A stretch of 64,000 nucleotides of DNA from Onchocerca lupi (GCA_028564675.1 JAOVVO010000336.1:1-64000); one strand, 5' to 3'; counted from the first letter of the stretch, positions 52,196-63,248 are shown. Numbers and translations: made by a program. The notes: generated by a model from the sequence alone, not told the origin.

Positions 52196-52300
52196 TGCAT
52201 GCATACACACACACACACACACACACACACATATGCATATCTGCAGACATGCATGCACATGCACAAACATACATACACAAGTACATGCATACACACCTGT
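52196..52300. repeat. CA microsatellite with CATA/CATG-rich flank
   Basis: About 14 uninterrupted CA units at 52204-52231, followed by degenerate ATGCATGCACATGCAC and CATACATACACA repeats to about 52300. Confidence 0.85.
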
Positions 52301-52783
52301 GACGAAAATATGCAAACACAACATCTATTGATTTCAACCTCAACGATAATATGAACTTTGTATTCATGTGAACAATACAAGAAACAGTTGACAGTTCAAG
52401 AATTCAATGAAAATTTATTGTCGCCAATGTCACAAAAATTGAGAAAGTAAAAGCGTAATAATATTTTTAAAACAGTACATTCTTATAAATTTGTGATAAA
52501 CTTGAAGTGAATTCAAAAATTCTCATAAATGAGGCACTATAAGATGCAACAGTAAAAGAAAAGAAAATCAAATGCTAATTTCTGATCTGTTCAAGTATTC
52601 ATGAAAGTTCTATTTTTCTTCACTGTTTTTCCTTTTTTTAATTGATTATTCTTCAGTTCTTATAAAATGTCTGACTGCAGATTCCAATATATTAATTGAT
52701 ATAACATTTGCAATGGATGAAAATGTTAATGAAACCAACAAATATTCGATATAATAAAAATTATAAGAAAGTGAGCGAAAAAA

Positions 52784-52831
52784 AAAGTTCATTAATTATA
52801 AAAAAAAATGAATGACAAAAAGTTCATTAAT
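52784..52831. repeat. Direct repeat next to hairpin
   Basis: AAAAGTTCATTAAT occurs at about 52785 and again at about 52818, just left of the hairpin. Confidence 0.5.
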
Positions 52832-52839
52832 GTCTAGAA

Positions 52840-52901
52840 TTCTGAGTCACTAATAAAAGTATCAAGGATGATTCCTTGATACTTTTGTTAGTGGCTCAGA
52901 A
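52840..52901 (+). repeat. 29-bp inverted repeat with 4-nt loop (hairpin)
   Basis: Left arm 52840-52868, loop TGAT at 52869-52872, right arm 52873-52901. Every position can pair in a plus-strand transcript: 27 Watson-Crick pairs and two U-G wobbles (within GAGTCAC/GTGGCTC and TAATAAAAG/CTTTTGTTA). On the minus strand those two would be A-C mismatches. Function unknown: it could be a small-RNA precursor, a tiny inverted-repeat element or a chance palindrome. Confidence 0.8.
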
Positions 52902-53464
52902 CCAATGAAACAAAATATCAAATGAATGATTGATGAAAATAATGATTGTAAGACCTTAATTCTCACAGCTCCACAAGAAATACTGCTGAAAACGAGACTT
53001 CGTATATAATACCAGAAAAAAAAAAAAAATTTGATGACATAAAAGGCGTTATAAAAAGAATTAAAATATGAACAAATAATGTAACAAAAATATTAGCAAG
53101 AATTTCATGATAGCTTTAAAATATAGAGAAAAAATAAAAACAGCTTGTTAAATTAGCAGCGCATATTATGGAAAATAAGGCATGGAAATAAATTTTCCTC
53201 CTCCATCGTCTACAAAACATTAATCATTGCAAGAGATAATGATACAGATTACTAGATTATTATGATATGGAACATTAGCTGAATTTTACTGAAAATGAAA
53301 TTTTCGACTAAAACTTATTGAGTAAAACATAGAAATTACGATATAGCCATATAAGTGTCAAATTTAAATTAGCAAGAAATGGGAAATTGAAATATCACGG
53401 AAAACATGTTTTATTCATTATTGGAACAAATTTCTCGCTTCTGATTGAAAAAAGATTTAATGCA

Positions 53465-53801
53465 TCAAGTTTGCCGAGATTCAAAATAGAAGCAAATGTA
53501 AATTGCGTGAATAATACCTGGCACCCAAGCCAGAATAGTGAAAATAATGTTCAGCAGCAAATGTACGTCAAAGCCACGAGCAATTAAAACGGCGAGAGGC
53601 TGCAATAAATTCTAGATTTTATTCCTCTGCAAGAAATTATTCTTCAAGCGATAAGACTAAATCAAAAAGAAGACCAGGAACTAATAACCGAATGATTTAT
53701 TGAATTACGAACTGCATTAAAATTTCTTTTTCGATTTTAAAAATAAATCCACTTACTGGAAATACAAAACAAAGAATGACCAAGATCAATGAGAGGCACA
53801 T
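53465..53801 (-). CDS. PMP3/UPF0057 small hydrophobic membrane protein, 59 residues
   Basis: Two exons, 53801-53757 and 53599-53465, with clean GTAAGT donor and TTGCAG acceptor. The product begins MCLSLILVILCFVFPP, continues LAVLIARGFDVHLLLNIIFT and ends after ILAWVPGIIHAIYI plus a short polar tail. This is the full PMP3/RCI2/UPF0057 pattern: two membrane helices joined by a short loop (PPLAVLxxRG...) and the PGxIHA signature in the second helix. Members are small plasma-membrane proteins linked in yeast and plants to membrane potential and salt or cold stress; nematodes have several. Too short and too split to be found as one ORF. It lies 838 bp downstream of the sedlin gene on the same strand. 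Confidence 0.9.
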
Positions 53802-54638
53802 TTCAAGCAATAATAAATACGCCTATATGTTGCCAATTTGCTGTTGAAAGCTGAAAATTTACCAATGCATTTGTGAAGTATATGAAGTTCAAGGATGCAT
53901 CCAGCATCAATTCTAAACTGGTCACTTCCTTCAGAATTTTCAGCACATTTGCAATACACTGATTGCAAAAAGCCAAAATTTTATTATGAATATTATCTCA
54001 TAAAAAGAAGACTGCAAAAGGAAATAAAAAAAAAAATTCTAGACAGTTATAGAAAAGTCAAATTTCTATTAACTTTGTCAGTCATACGTCATTCAACAAA
54101 CTACTTGAATTACTGTGCATAATATAACTTTAATGTCTAATTATGACAAAAAGATATAATCATGAAAATTTTCAAATATGAAAAACTAAACCACTTGTCA
54201 AAAATTATGCAGAATATTTATTCCTAGCTAAAAACATTATTAACAATTTTATAACACAATATTTGGACAAAAATAATCTGACAATACCAATTCAGTATGA
54301 AAGAATCAAAGATTATGACACAGAAAAAATTTTTACTTTGGCCGCTCTGCAAATAAATCATATCAAACCACTGTGTTTGAGATTCACCGAACAATTATGC
54401 AGTATCATGAGAAAGATTTATTTTGGCTACAGCAACTTGCGCAAGAGTAAAGTTTGGAGATGATATATTAACATCACAAGACATTATAAACAAACCCTCA
54501 AATTGCCTTTGTTTTCATAAAGATTTAAAGAATTATAATACATATAATGGTTTAAATTGCATTACAACAAACAATGCATGAAAAATAAATGAAATGATAT
54601 AATCTCTAATTTATTAAATATTTTGCTAATATAATTCA
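53802..54638. other. Spacer between sedlin gene and PMP3 gene
   Basis: AT-rich. Overlapping open frames on both strands (53786-53968 minus, 53895-54122 and 54263-54463 plus) carry no recognised domains. I see no further gene. Confidence 0.5.
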
Positions 54639-56135
54639 TCATGTGTTCAAATATTTTTTTCCATAAAATATTGATTTTTGTTCAAAATTGGGTGATGTAA
54701 TTGGTGAATTAATCTCGTAAAACGGATTCATTGAAAGTTTGATATACATTTCGTAGATTTCCTGCAATGAGCTAATAGTTCATTCAAGATAACAACCAAA
54801 TTTTTATTAAAATGATAATTTCAATCGGCAATGTGATATGCGTTTAGTTCCTTAATATGTTTCAAAGTTATGTATCAATGGTAATAGAAAGGAAAGAATG
54901 GGCGAACAAAACTTATACAGCTTGGGAAAAACTAAAATTCAAATAACGGGAAACAGTTCATTCAAGATAACAGATAAAATTTTTTTTCCTGTGGGAAACA
55001 GTTAAGGAGAGATTTCATGGGAACGAAAAACGAACATTGATAAAGAATTAATATCAAAATTGATTCATCTTTTGAAATAGATTATCCTATATATACACAT
55101 ATATATCTATCAGATTTTGCTTTAATTAAAATTGAAAGTTAAAATATTAAAGCAGTTGAGTGCTGAAACGAGCATCACTTTTAATATTTTTGAAGAAACA
55201 AATGGAAAGAGAACCTGAAAGAATTGCTTAATTCCGTCTTCATTCTTTTGACAGTGCAACATAACAAATCTTATACGACTTGCAGTGACAAAAGCAGAAA
55301 CATACCATTCATTAAATTTATCCACAACCTGCAGACAAAACAAAATCACTTACTATTAATTATTGTTTATGGTTATGAAATTTCTTCAAGTCATTACTGT
55401 TCTATATATATTTACTCTATTACTTAGGCAAAATATACAGTAAATTTTTATTACGACACACCAAAAATTAAAGCAGATTGGAAACAGCTAAATTTCAAAA
55501 AGGCTAAGATAACTAAAAAAAAGAAGTTCCGATAGGTCATAAAAATAATGCTAGGTCCAATAAAAGCAGAAAAAAGTTTCCGATTGCAATTAAGCTATAT
55601 ATAAAATTCTCCTTTCAAATAAGTATTGAGAAAGTAAGTATAGACTGACCAATTAATTGGATGCATGTATATTAAATTAAATTGAACAATTATAAACCAT
55701 ATTTTGAATTACACTAATGCATCCTGAAGAACATTCGCTGCTAACAGCATATATTCATTAAACTTCAGATTTAAATTTTAATCACTTCTTTTTCATTTGA
55801 GTCTAACATTCTATTACTTAGTCCTTACAAAAAAAAAGACTTTAAAGACTGGTATGTATATATTTTAGGACCTCAATAAATTTTTCCAAACATTTGTAGG
55901 CGAATATTTCCATTTACAGGTACATAGGTGTACATAATACCTTTAAATACATCTGAGGATTAGTAAGCATCTGTTCATCGATGATATCCAGAGCAGCGTG
56001 GGCGATGAATTGACTCAGGTGACGCGTATCGGAATCAAGCCGTTTCTTCGCATCAACCACTGGAAATTCCATTTCAAATATCAACTGATCGTTATGTCCA
56101 ACAATAAAAAAGTAGTATTCTCGACCTGTGGCCAT
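54639..56135 (-). CDS. sedl-1: TRAPPC2/sedlin, TRAPP vesicle-tethering subunit
   Basis: Exons 56135-55941, 55328-55215 and 54761-54639 encode 143 residues, near the 140 of human sedlin. Conserved landmarks: REYYFFIVGHNDQLIFEMEF at the N-terminus (longin-type strands), RHLSQFIAHAALDIIDE, DKFNEWYVSAFVTASRIRFV, and in the last exon KLSMNPFYEINSPI plus FYGKKYL. TRAPPC2 is an adaptor subunit of the TRAPP complexes that act as Rab GEFs in ER-Golgi traffic. The terminal exon is separated by a 453-nt intron and is needed for the conserved C-terminal helix. The start was taken at the ATG after an ATTACAG acceptor 6 nt upstream, probably a spliced-leader site; the extra GTG codon before it is leader sequence. 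Confidence 0.95.
54777..54972. repeat. Short direct repeat in a sedl-1 intron
   Basis: AGTTCATTCAAGATAACA occurs at about 54777 and again at about 54955, in the intron between the last two sedlin exons. Confidence 0.6.
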
Positions 56136-56141
56136 CACATC

Positions 56142-57484
56142 CTGTAATTCATCTCAAGAAGATAAAGAATTTTGGTATTTGATAAATGATAATAAATACA
56201 TACCGATATATACACCTACCAAAACATTATTAGCACCCCTACTCTGACAACATCCCTAAACAAAACAATCCACACTTAAAAAAATTGTGACAATTCGGAT
56301 GACAATATTTAACGAGGCCCAAAGTTTGTAACCAGTTTATCAATCGCTTTATCAGTATTTTTACGTAAATTTCTTGTGCTCTTTCTTCTTCTCTTTATTT
56401 ATGATAGTAATTGTGATAGCAGTATTTAATGAAGTCCAAAGTATATAATTAGCTTATCAATGCTTTAGAAGTATTTCTAAGTTTCTTGTGCCCCTTCCTG
56501 CCCTTTTCATCTACATTTCGAGAATGATTCTATATCTCTAAATGGAAATATCGCTTCATTTGATTTCCAAAAATTCATATGCGCTTTTGAAAAGTGATAA
56601 AATAGTTTCGAAAAGATCGCTTAAGTACAATCGGAAAATAATAAAAGTCATTCAGTAAAGTGTTTTGCCTCATTTATTCGATCTGCAGGTTTATTTTAAT
56701 TAATTGTGTTACAAAGGAATCATGTCCGTTGCATTACGAAGGAATCATGTCTGTTTCCACATTATGTGCTGGTAGTTTTATTTATTGTTTTGTTAATTCA
56801 GGTTATTACTTGGCCGCTCATCATATCAACGCATATGCCTTCATATATAATTGTCTTCTATTACAATAAATGAAATTATTTTTTAGAAGATTTATCGGGG
56901 TATCGGGGCAAACAAAACAAGGTGAATTGTAATGAAAAATTTATAGCCTGAGCGTTGAAAGGCATATATCTGATTCATGTGACTTACCCGACTATTTGTA
57001 TTTACACATCAGTACATTTCTTTAATGCCTTCCCCTTCTGAAATTTTATCCTCTGTCACAATTTTTATCAACCTCTGTTTCATCTTCGCAAACCATGTTG
57101 CTTTAATCTTCAAACCATTCTTTTTTTTTCTCAGAATTATGACAATCTCTCATTCCTTAAGAATTTTTGGCAGTTTTTTTTTTCCTTTTAATCTTCCTTT
57201 CACATATTTTCTGGTTTTAGAATCATTGTTTCAATTTTCTCACTTTGCAAAGTACTTATTCAGCATTTGCAAAATATGCTTAATTTGGCGATAGGCTGGA
57301 GATCAAATATATCAGTTGGTCATTGTTTAACTTGTAAGAAAAGGTCGAAATAGGTTCATTTTAGATAATTTAACTCATCGTATTGTGCTGAGCGTATAAC
57401 TTCCCGACATCATAAATAAAATGTTTATTACGATTGCATTACAATGGAGTTTAAAAGATATATATATTACAATAATTATTGCAG
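56142..57484. other. Divergent promoter region between sedl-1 and the MFF homologue
   Basis: About 1.3 kb separating a minus-strand from a plus-strand gene, so both promoters should be here. It includes a diverged tandem duplication (listed) and otherwise AT-rich sequence. I cannot point to a specific promoter element. Confidence 0.5.
56284..56510. repeat. Diverged tandem duplication, about 125-bp period
   Basis: The segment from about 56284 (ATTGTGAC...TATTTAACGAGGCCCAAAGT...TTTCTTGTGCTC) is repeated from about 56409 (ATTGTGAT...TATTTAATGAAGTCCAAAGT...TTTCTTGTGCCC). Copies are recognisable along about 100 bp with many substitutions. Confidence 0.6.
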
Positions 57485-57495
57485 TACACATCGAA

Positions 57496-58649
57496 ATGCA
57501 TGTACCGCAGCATATTACAGTTGCGGGAGTCACTGATCAGCAATATCCAAGACAACGTCATGATACTGTGGCTTATAATTGTACTTACCAGATGAATGTA
57601 CCGGAAAGAATTGTTGTAGCTGGAGGTGATGAAACACGTGGCGATCGTGCTCCACCATCTGAAGTTATGTTTGACCGTATGGCTACCGTGTATCCAAATC
57701 CTGTAAGTTTTCATCTTTATACGTAATTTTTTCGCTAAATTTTAAATAGGTATTGTTGCTGATTTTGTATTGTGTAAGAGCAACCATCACTACTCGACAT
57801 TGTGTATTAGATAATCTAAAACAGATAAAAACATAACATATAATGAGTGATATGGGAGTCATGAAATTAGATTATTTCGGCAATGATTTCACATCTCATA
57901 TTGTTATTAATACCAACAAATGCATTATTCATGCTTAGATTTCCAGAAGTAGACGTGATATTCCATTACATTAAGCCATCATTTAATCACTTTTATGTTT
58001 CGATTTCTTTGTCGAAAATTATGAATCAATTTTATGACAATGAGTAGGATAAATTCGTTTCATAAGCTAGAACATTAAACAGTAAAATGTTATCATTAAA
58101 GGAATTCATTACTCCGCCGAGCATATTAACACTTGATAAAGGGCCATGTCCGGAAATTGCTGGCGATACGCCTTCTCCCAAAGACTCGCCTCCTTTACAA
58201 GTGCGTCCTTATTTACTATTCAGATCCGTATGTTTAAATATGTTGCATTTTTGCATAAAATATTTGTTATATTTCATGTAACAGATTTCTTATCATTTTG
58301 AATTGGTTAATTTGTTTCAACATTTTGATTCTTTTTTTTTTAAATTATTTTAAGCTGTATTTTGATCATATATACAGCTTATTTTATAGTCATCATATCC
58401 ATGGTTGTATAATATTGTATTTTTTTTTTTTTTTTTTTTTTTTAGGAACTTTCATCTTCATTGGTAGTAGAAGAGGATCCTTTGCGTGAATTGAAATTAA
58501 TGAGGCGACAATTAGGACGTTTATCGACACGTTTGTATCAGTTAGAAGATGAGTTCGAACGTAGAAAAACTAAGGAATCTTTGCTGTGGACATATATGTT
58601 TAGTATTACTGGTCTCATTATGTATTTATTTTTCAAGAAAAAGATTTGA
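57496..58649 (+). CDS. Mitochondrial fission factor (MFF/Tango11) homologue
   Basis: Exons 57496-57702, 58102-58200 and 58446-58649 give 169 residues. The N-terminal motif MNVPERIVVAG followed by PPSEVMFDRM is the MFF signature. PPSILTLDKGP in exon 2 corresponds to the second conserved block. Exon 3 encodes a coiled coil (LMRRQLGRLSTRLYQLEDE) and a C-terminal hydrophobic anchor (YMFSITGLIMYLFF) ending in Lys-Lys-Lys-Ile. MFF is tail-anchored in mitochondrial and peroxisomal outer membranes and recruits the dynamin DRP1 for fission. I start at 57496 because an ATTGCAG acceptor ends 11 nt before it, although the frame is open back to 57421. An unusual point is a second, related motif, MHVPQHITVAG, at the very N-terminus. 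The exon 2 acceptor (TTAAAG) is weak. Confidence 0.88.
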
Positions 58650-59726
58650 AATTCCTTCTCCATGTTAATTCTGCGATTACCGCTTTAAGGATGAGGAATA
58701 TATAGTGTATTATATCCTAGTGAATTATTTTTTTTGTTTGAATTCGCATCAGTAATTTAATTAATAATGGCAAATTGTTATCGTTTTGATTCATTTCAGA
58801 AATTTAAGAAAAACTAAATAAGAGAATTATGACCGTAATGCAATATTTCTGACCAATTTTGAGACTATAGTTTTTCTGCTTTGTCAAAGTTTTTGCTGCC
58901 ATCAGTTATTAGATAACATTGTTTTATCGTAGCGTTGGCATAATTTTGTTATTATTACTTTTCACTCAGGCTCAATTTTTTCCATACACTATTTCCGTGA
59001 CATTTGCAATTTATGTTAAGGTTTCAGAGACATTTTTTATTGAACCATTTTTGTGGATCTCTGCTTTTCAGGCAATAAGCTCCTTTCTGTCTTTAGTTGA
59101 GAACTGTGCATTAATCATAGATTTCATTTTTCGGTAATTGTCACGATAGCGATTCTGATATTCATGTTTATTGCTGGAAATCAAGCAGGACACATTATAA
59201 GAAATATTGGAGCGATTAATCTGTTTTCTTGTTCTTTCTTTTTAATCCTTTTCTTCACATAACCTATCACGATTTCTATTTTCATGTTTTAATTGATATA
59301 TGAATTTGAAACCGCGACAAGCATTATGTATTATTATTTTTTCTGGTTTCCTTCATTACGATTATTTTCAGTGATTTTTATTGTATATGTTATGGATTCT
59401 TATGATTAATTGAATTTGTGAATTTTATAAAGTATGCAAACTCCAAATTGTCAGGAATTTTCACTTTTGGATTGGCGGCTTCCATTCGATTGATCACTCT
59501 ATCTTCCTTTCCTGATCTTCATTTATCAACCAAATTCCTTTGAAATATATATTTGATATTTTAAAAATATACTGCAGCAAGAATTATTCCACTTATGATT
59601 AACTTTTGTGAAAGACTTATTTCTGATCATTTGGATATAAACATTGTCAGAAAGTATTGTAACGGCTAGTTGCGAAATGTTATAACAGTATCAATCAGGT
59701 AAAATATTAGTTCCCACTGATCTAAT
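58650..59726. other. Intergenic region, no gene seen
   Basis: About 1.1 kb downstream of the MFF gene, with fewer homopolymers than elsewhere. The frame at 58919-59137 encodes hydrophobic residues without a recognised pattern and is not called. Confidence 0.45.
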
Positions 59727-60080
59727 TTAAGCATTGCTGGTTATTAATCCTGCTATATACATATCTTGAAGTTGTCGTGAGACCTTCGATTCCCAAAGTT
59801 GCACGAATTCCCTCAAGTTTACTATGTTTGGCATAGAGAAAAATTCATCAGTCTGGTAAATTCGAGCTTTACTGATACTAGAAAAGATTCCCAGCAGTAA
59901 AGCGTCTTGCGAGGAATTTGTTAGTCGCATTTCTGAGATAGCGACATATGCTGCAGAATATTTACTGCACTGTCGGGATGGAACTACAGGTATTATCAGT
60001 ACATATATGACGAAAACAAAATACGGTACATCGTCTCCATCAATATTAAAGTAGCGCAGATGCCAAATATTTAAATTGAA
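59727..60080 (-). CDS. Coding-like terminal exon of an unidentified protein
   Basis: After a TTTTTCACAG acceptor the minus strand is open for 117 codons to a TAA at 59727, with varied amino-acid use unlike the AT-rich background. It reads as a hydrophobic stretch (PYFVFVIYVLIIPVVPS) followed by a soluble region (SKYSAAYVAISEMRLTNSSQ, then MPNIVNLREFVQLWESKVSR). I do not recognise it and cannot place its upstream exons with confidence; an open minus-strand segment at about 60325-60160 is one candidate. It may be a genuine gene, a fragment or a decayed element. Confidence 0.35.
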   Translation of the reverse strand, partial: FNLNIWHLRYFNIDGDDVPYFVFVIYVLIIPVVPSRQCSKYSAAYVAISEMRLTNSSQDALLLGIFSSISKARIYQTDEFFSMPNIVNLREFVQLWESKVSRQLQDMYIAGLITSNA

Positions 60081-60923
60081 CTGTGAAAAATAGAGACTAG
60101 AAGCCTACAAATTTTGGCTGCTAACTAGTGCTGATGATAGTTTTGTGCTAATCCAAACTCCAAACTACAGCCAATAAAGTTCAAATTATTGATGAGGAGT
60201 TTTTCCAAGTTTTCGAAATTGAATTTGATGGTAAGCATCGAGAAGTCATTATATCTGGAAACGTTGCCGACATCACCAGTTGAAAAGATGTTTTGCAAAA
60301 AAGGAAGAAAATAATGGTGTCAGTGTAACATTTAAAACGGCTCGAAAATTCGTATATACTCGGATGAAACTACTACATCTTCTTATTTTCGGATGAGAAG
60401 CCTTTCCAAGTTTGCCGACTTCTCAAGTTTGCCATTTCATAGATTAACTGTAATTAAGGTAATTAGACGAGATGGATGGTAGCATATCAGAAAAGTCGCA
60501 AAGTTGATTCGAGCCGTTGCAACAATCAAACTCATTGTTGCAAAAAAGGAAGAAAAGCAGGAATGGAAGGTACCATGAGGTCAAAGGTGAATCTCGCAAT
60601 GCTAGGAAGAAGTGATTTAGAATGTGATACAGACATATCTATTCATGAGCATTGAGTTAAGTAATAGGATTCTGTATTGATGATGACCTCCTTCATCGGA
60701 GACATTTTGAAAAAGATCGAGAATCTTGTAACATGTTGAGATCGAATCTGTGGGACGAAAATCTAAAGCATTCACGCATATATTTTTTTATTTCGCGTAT
60801 TATACGAGGAAAGGAATTTATGAGGCAAATCAGACAGTTTTAATCAAACGGGAAAACTGTCTATGTAATCATGGTGTAAATATTGTTCAGATTATAAGTA
60901 TAATAGTAATGAATGATTTACAG
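60081..60923. other. Unassigned coding-like island with internal duplication
   Basis: Both strands carry moderately long open stretches of non-AT-biased composition. On the plus strand 60171-60285 reads IIDEEFFQVFEIEFDGK before a stop, and 60660-60840 is open with DDDLLHRRHFEKDRE. On the minus strand 60325-60130 is open. Two diverged copies of one segment are present (about 60183-60318 and 60381-60565), sharing GATGAGNAGNNTTTCCAAGTTT and TTGCAAAAAAGGAAGAAAA. No transposase or known domain was identified. Confidence 0.4.
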
Positions 60924-60929
60924 CAAAAT

Positions 60930-63248
60930 ATGGGCAAAGTGAAAAAATATAGCAGGAGTAGTCAGCGATCTTCAAAAAGTAGCGATAGTGAGAGCTATGG
61001 GAGACGAACACGAAGCAGAAGTCGAGATCGACGTAGTAGCAGGAGCAAGAGTAGAGGTCGACGCAGTAGTAGGAGCAGAAGTAGAGGTCGACGTAGTAGC
61101 AGAAGTACAAGTCGGAATCGGCGTTATAGCAGAAGCAAAAGTCAGGATCGACGTTATAGCAGAAGCAGAAGCCGAAGTCGTAGAAAACATAGAAGTAGAA
61201 GCAGTGGCAGACGACGTAGTCGAGAAAGAAGTCACAGCTCACTGCGGCGTAATCGAGATCGAAGCAAGAGTAGAAGCGTTGAAAAAGTTGGAAGGTTAAT
61301 TTGTGTTATTTATTTTATGATGAGAATTTATGAATGAAAACAGTCATTGATGATTCAATTAACTTAGATGTAATGACAAGTTTTTGAGAATTTCTTCATA
61401 GTGATATAATATCTTCTAATCCAACTGTATTCGAATAAGGAGACAGTGTATGAACATCTTTCTTTTCCTTACTTTTTACTCGCAGGAATAACAGAAACTG
61501 TCTGTAACATTAATCTGATGACTGTTTTCTTGCGTATTTTTTAGGATATTTGCAACGGGAAGAAAAAGAAAGGAATAGTATTTGAATTTAGCTGAAAATT
61601 TGTTTATTTTTTGCAGGGAAAAGCATGATAAACGGGGCACTAGGCACAGACATTCGAAGCAACAGGGCAGAACCAGTCAAGAAAGAACGAAGGATACAGT
61701 GAAGGTAAATCTGATGTAAACTGAATGGAAGTTATTATTAGCAAACTGTTATAGAAAAATGAAGAAAAAAATTGTTCGAAATCTTCCTGAAAGGAAATCT
61801 TATAAAAATTACGAATAGTGAGAATAATGTTGAAAATTCTAAACGCATAATCTAGATTTCATTATTTTATTTTAAGGAGATAGAAATGATGAAATCACGA
61901 ATGCGGTCTGCTCTGGAGTCTGCTCAATCGAGAATAGGTGATGTAGTTGAAACAAAAGGTTTGTCAAGTGAATCACATTTAAATGATCTCACAGTTGCGG
62001 AAACGGTAGCACGACATCGTAACATTGAACTTATCGAAGAAGAAGGTTTCCATCAGTCAACATTCGTTTCTTCTGCTGGAGGAGCTGGTGGACGAGTTAG
62101 GAAAGAGGTCCACTCCAATATTGATTTTATCTAAAATTTTTAATACGTATTAGAGTACTTTTACATCTCCAATTTTTTTTTTTTTTTTTTGGTAGGCTAG
62201 TTCTTTATCTTTTTTTATCTATTCCATTCACTCTTATATGCTTTTTAATTATCAAATTTAAAAATGGCGGAAGAATAGGTATAATCTTAGGGTAGTATCA
62301 TCAAAAGGCGATGCTCAGAACTTTTTGTCCTATTATCTTTATGCAGTTCTTGGCCGAAATAGAAAATTAGCGTAAATCTGGAAGTTGAATGGAATAACGA
62401 GTCGATAGTTAAAGATTTTAGAAATGGGGAAATGTATCTTTAGTATCTTTAAAACCGGTTAATTTTTTTATTTTTATTTTTTGATATTACTGAAGCGCAT
62501 TACTCAGTCTAAATATATACATTAAGTCGTTTATGTATTTTTCTTTTTTTTTTTTTTTTTATAACGAAAGGATTATATAAAATTGACTGTTTTATTTAAT
62601 TGACCCATGAGCTATGCTGTCTGTAAAAAGAAAAAAAAAACCTACATTTTGCAGAAAAAGGATTTATTCTTCAAATCATTTCTATTTTGATTTTCCATGT
62701 TGTTCAGGATGTGATGGATCGTACAGCGATGGTAACGAAGAAAGAAGATGAACATGACAAAGCAATGTTTGGACCAAAATGGCGAGATGCTGAAAAAAGA
62801 TACAGCGACGAGAAAAAGGAGACAATCGCAGACGTGGAAGTAGATAAAGAAATACCTCTTGCCAACGCACGGGTAATTTTTTACTGCTTCAGATGTATTT
62901 TACTTTATTTTTTTAAATGATTTTTCAACTAAAAAACTAAGCACATTAAATTAATTGTGGAAAAAGATTGATCTTCAAGTTCCATTCCAATTTCACCTGT
63001 AATTCTATCGTGTTTTTGGGATTAGCCACATCGTGGTATTAATAATTCAATGCAAGTTGTGTTTAATTGTTGGTCATTTTTGTCTCTGAATATTTTGATT
63101 CTCAAAAAATTTTATTGAATTGTTTTAGCCAATTTATCCGCAGATTTTAGCAACTTTTTTTTTTCAGTTTTACGAAGATCCCGCTATACGTGAAGAACGC
63201 TGGTTGAAAATATATCGTGAAAGGCGGACAAAACTGTTGGGTTTATGA
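60930..63248 (+). CDS. Arg/Ser-rich coiled-coil protein, RSRC1-like
   Basis: Exons 60930-61294, 61617-61704, 61877-62107, 62708-62872 and 63168-63248 encode about 309 residues. The first exon is an RS domain (about residues 5-118) of repeated RSRSRDRR-type units, typical of splicing factors that are phosphorylated by SR kinases and localise to nuclear speckles. The C-terminal half is charged and helical. Its segment AETVARHRNIELIEEEGFHQ with STFVSS recalls the conserved block of RSRC1 (SRrp53), and the last exons contain AMFGPKWRDAEKRY and DPAIREERW. The start is placed at 60930 because a TTTACAG acceptor ends 6 nt before it; the frame is open further upstream to 60750 but that part does not look coding. 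The donor at 62108 (GTCCAC) is unusual and could instead be the GTTAGG at 62096. Confidence 0.75.

Larger units (their letters stand above)
48686..53464. other. Large AT-rich intergenic region with repeats
   Basis: About 4.8 kb without a supported gene, the largest gap in the minus-strand run. It contains short direct repeats near 48900-48990, a CA microsatellite at 52204 and a long perfect-pairing hairpin at 52840, listed separately. The plus-strand frame 49040-49351 (103 codons) has somewhat richer amino-acid use than its surroundings but no recognised domain. Confidence 0.55.

Noticed and set aside
52840..52901. Rho-independent terminator
   Set aside because: Eukaryotic context, AT-rich stem and no following T-run.
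60381..60440. Mariner-like FSDEK motif in the island
   Set aside because: The resemblance is a few residues in a frame full of stops; no DD(D/E) spacing or terminal inverted repeats were found.
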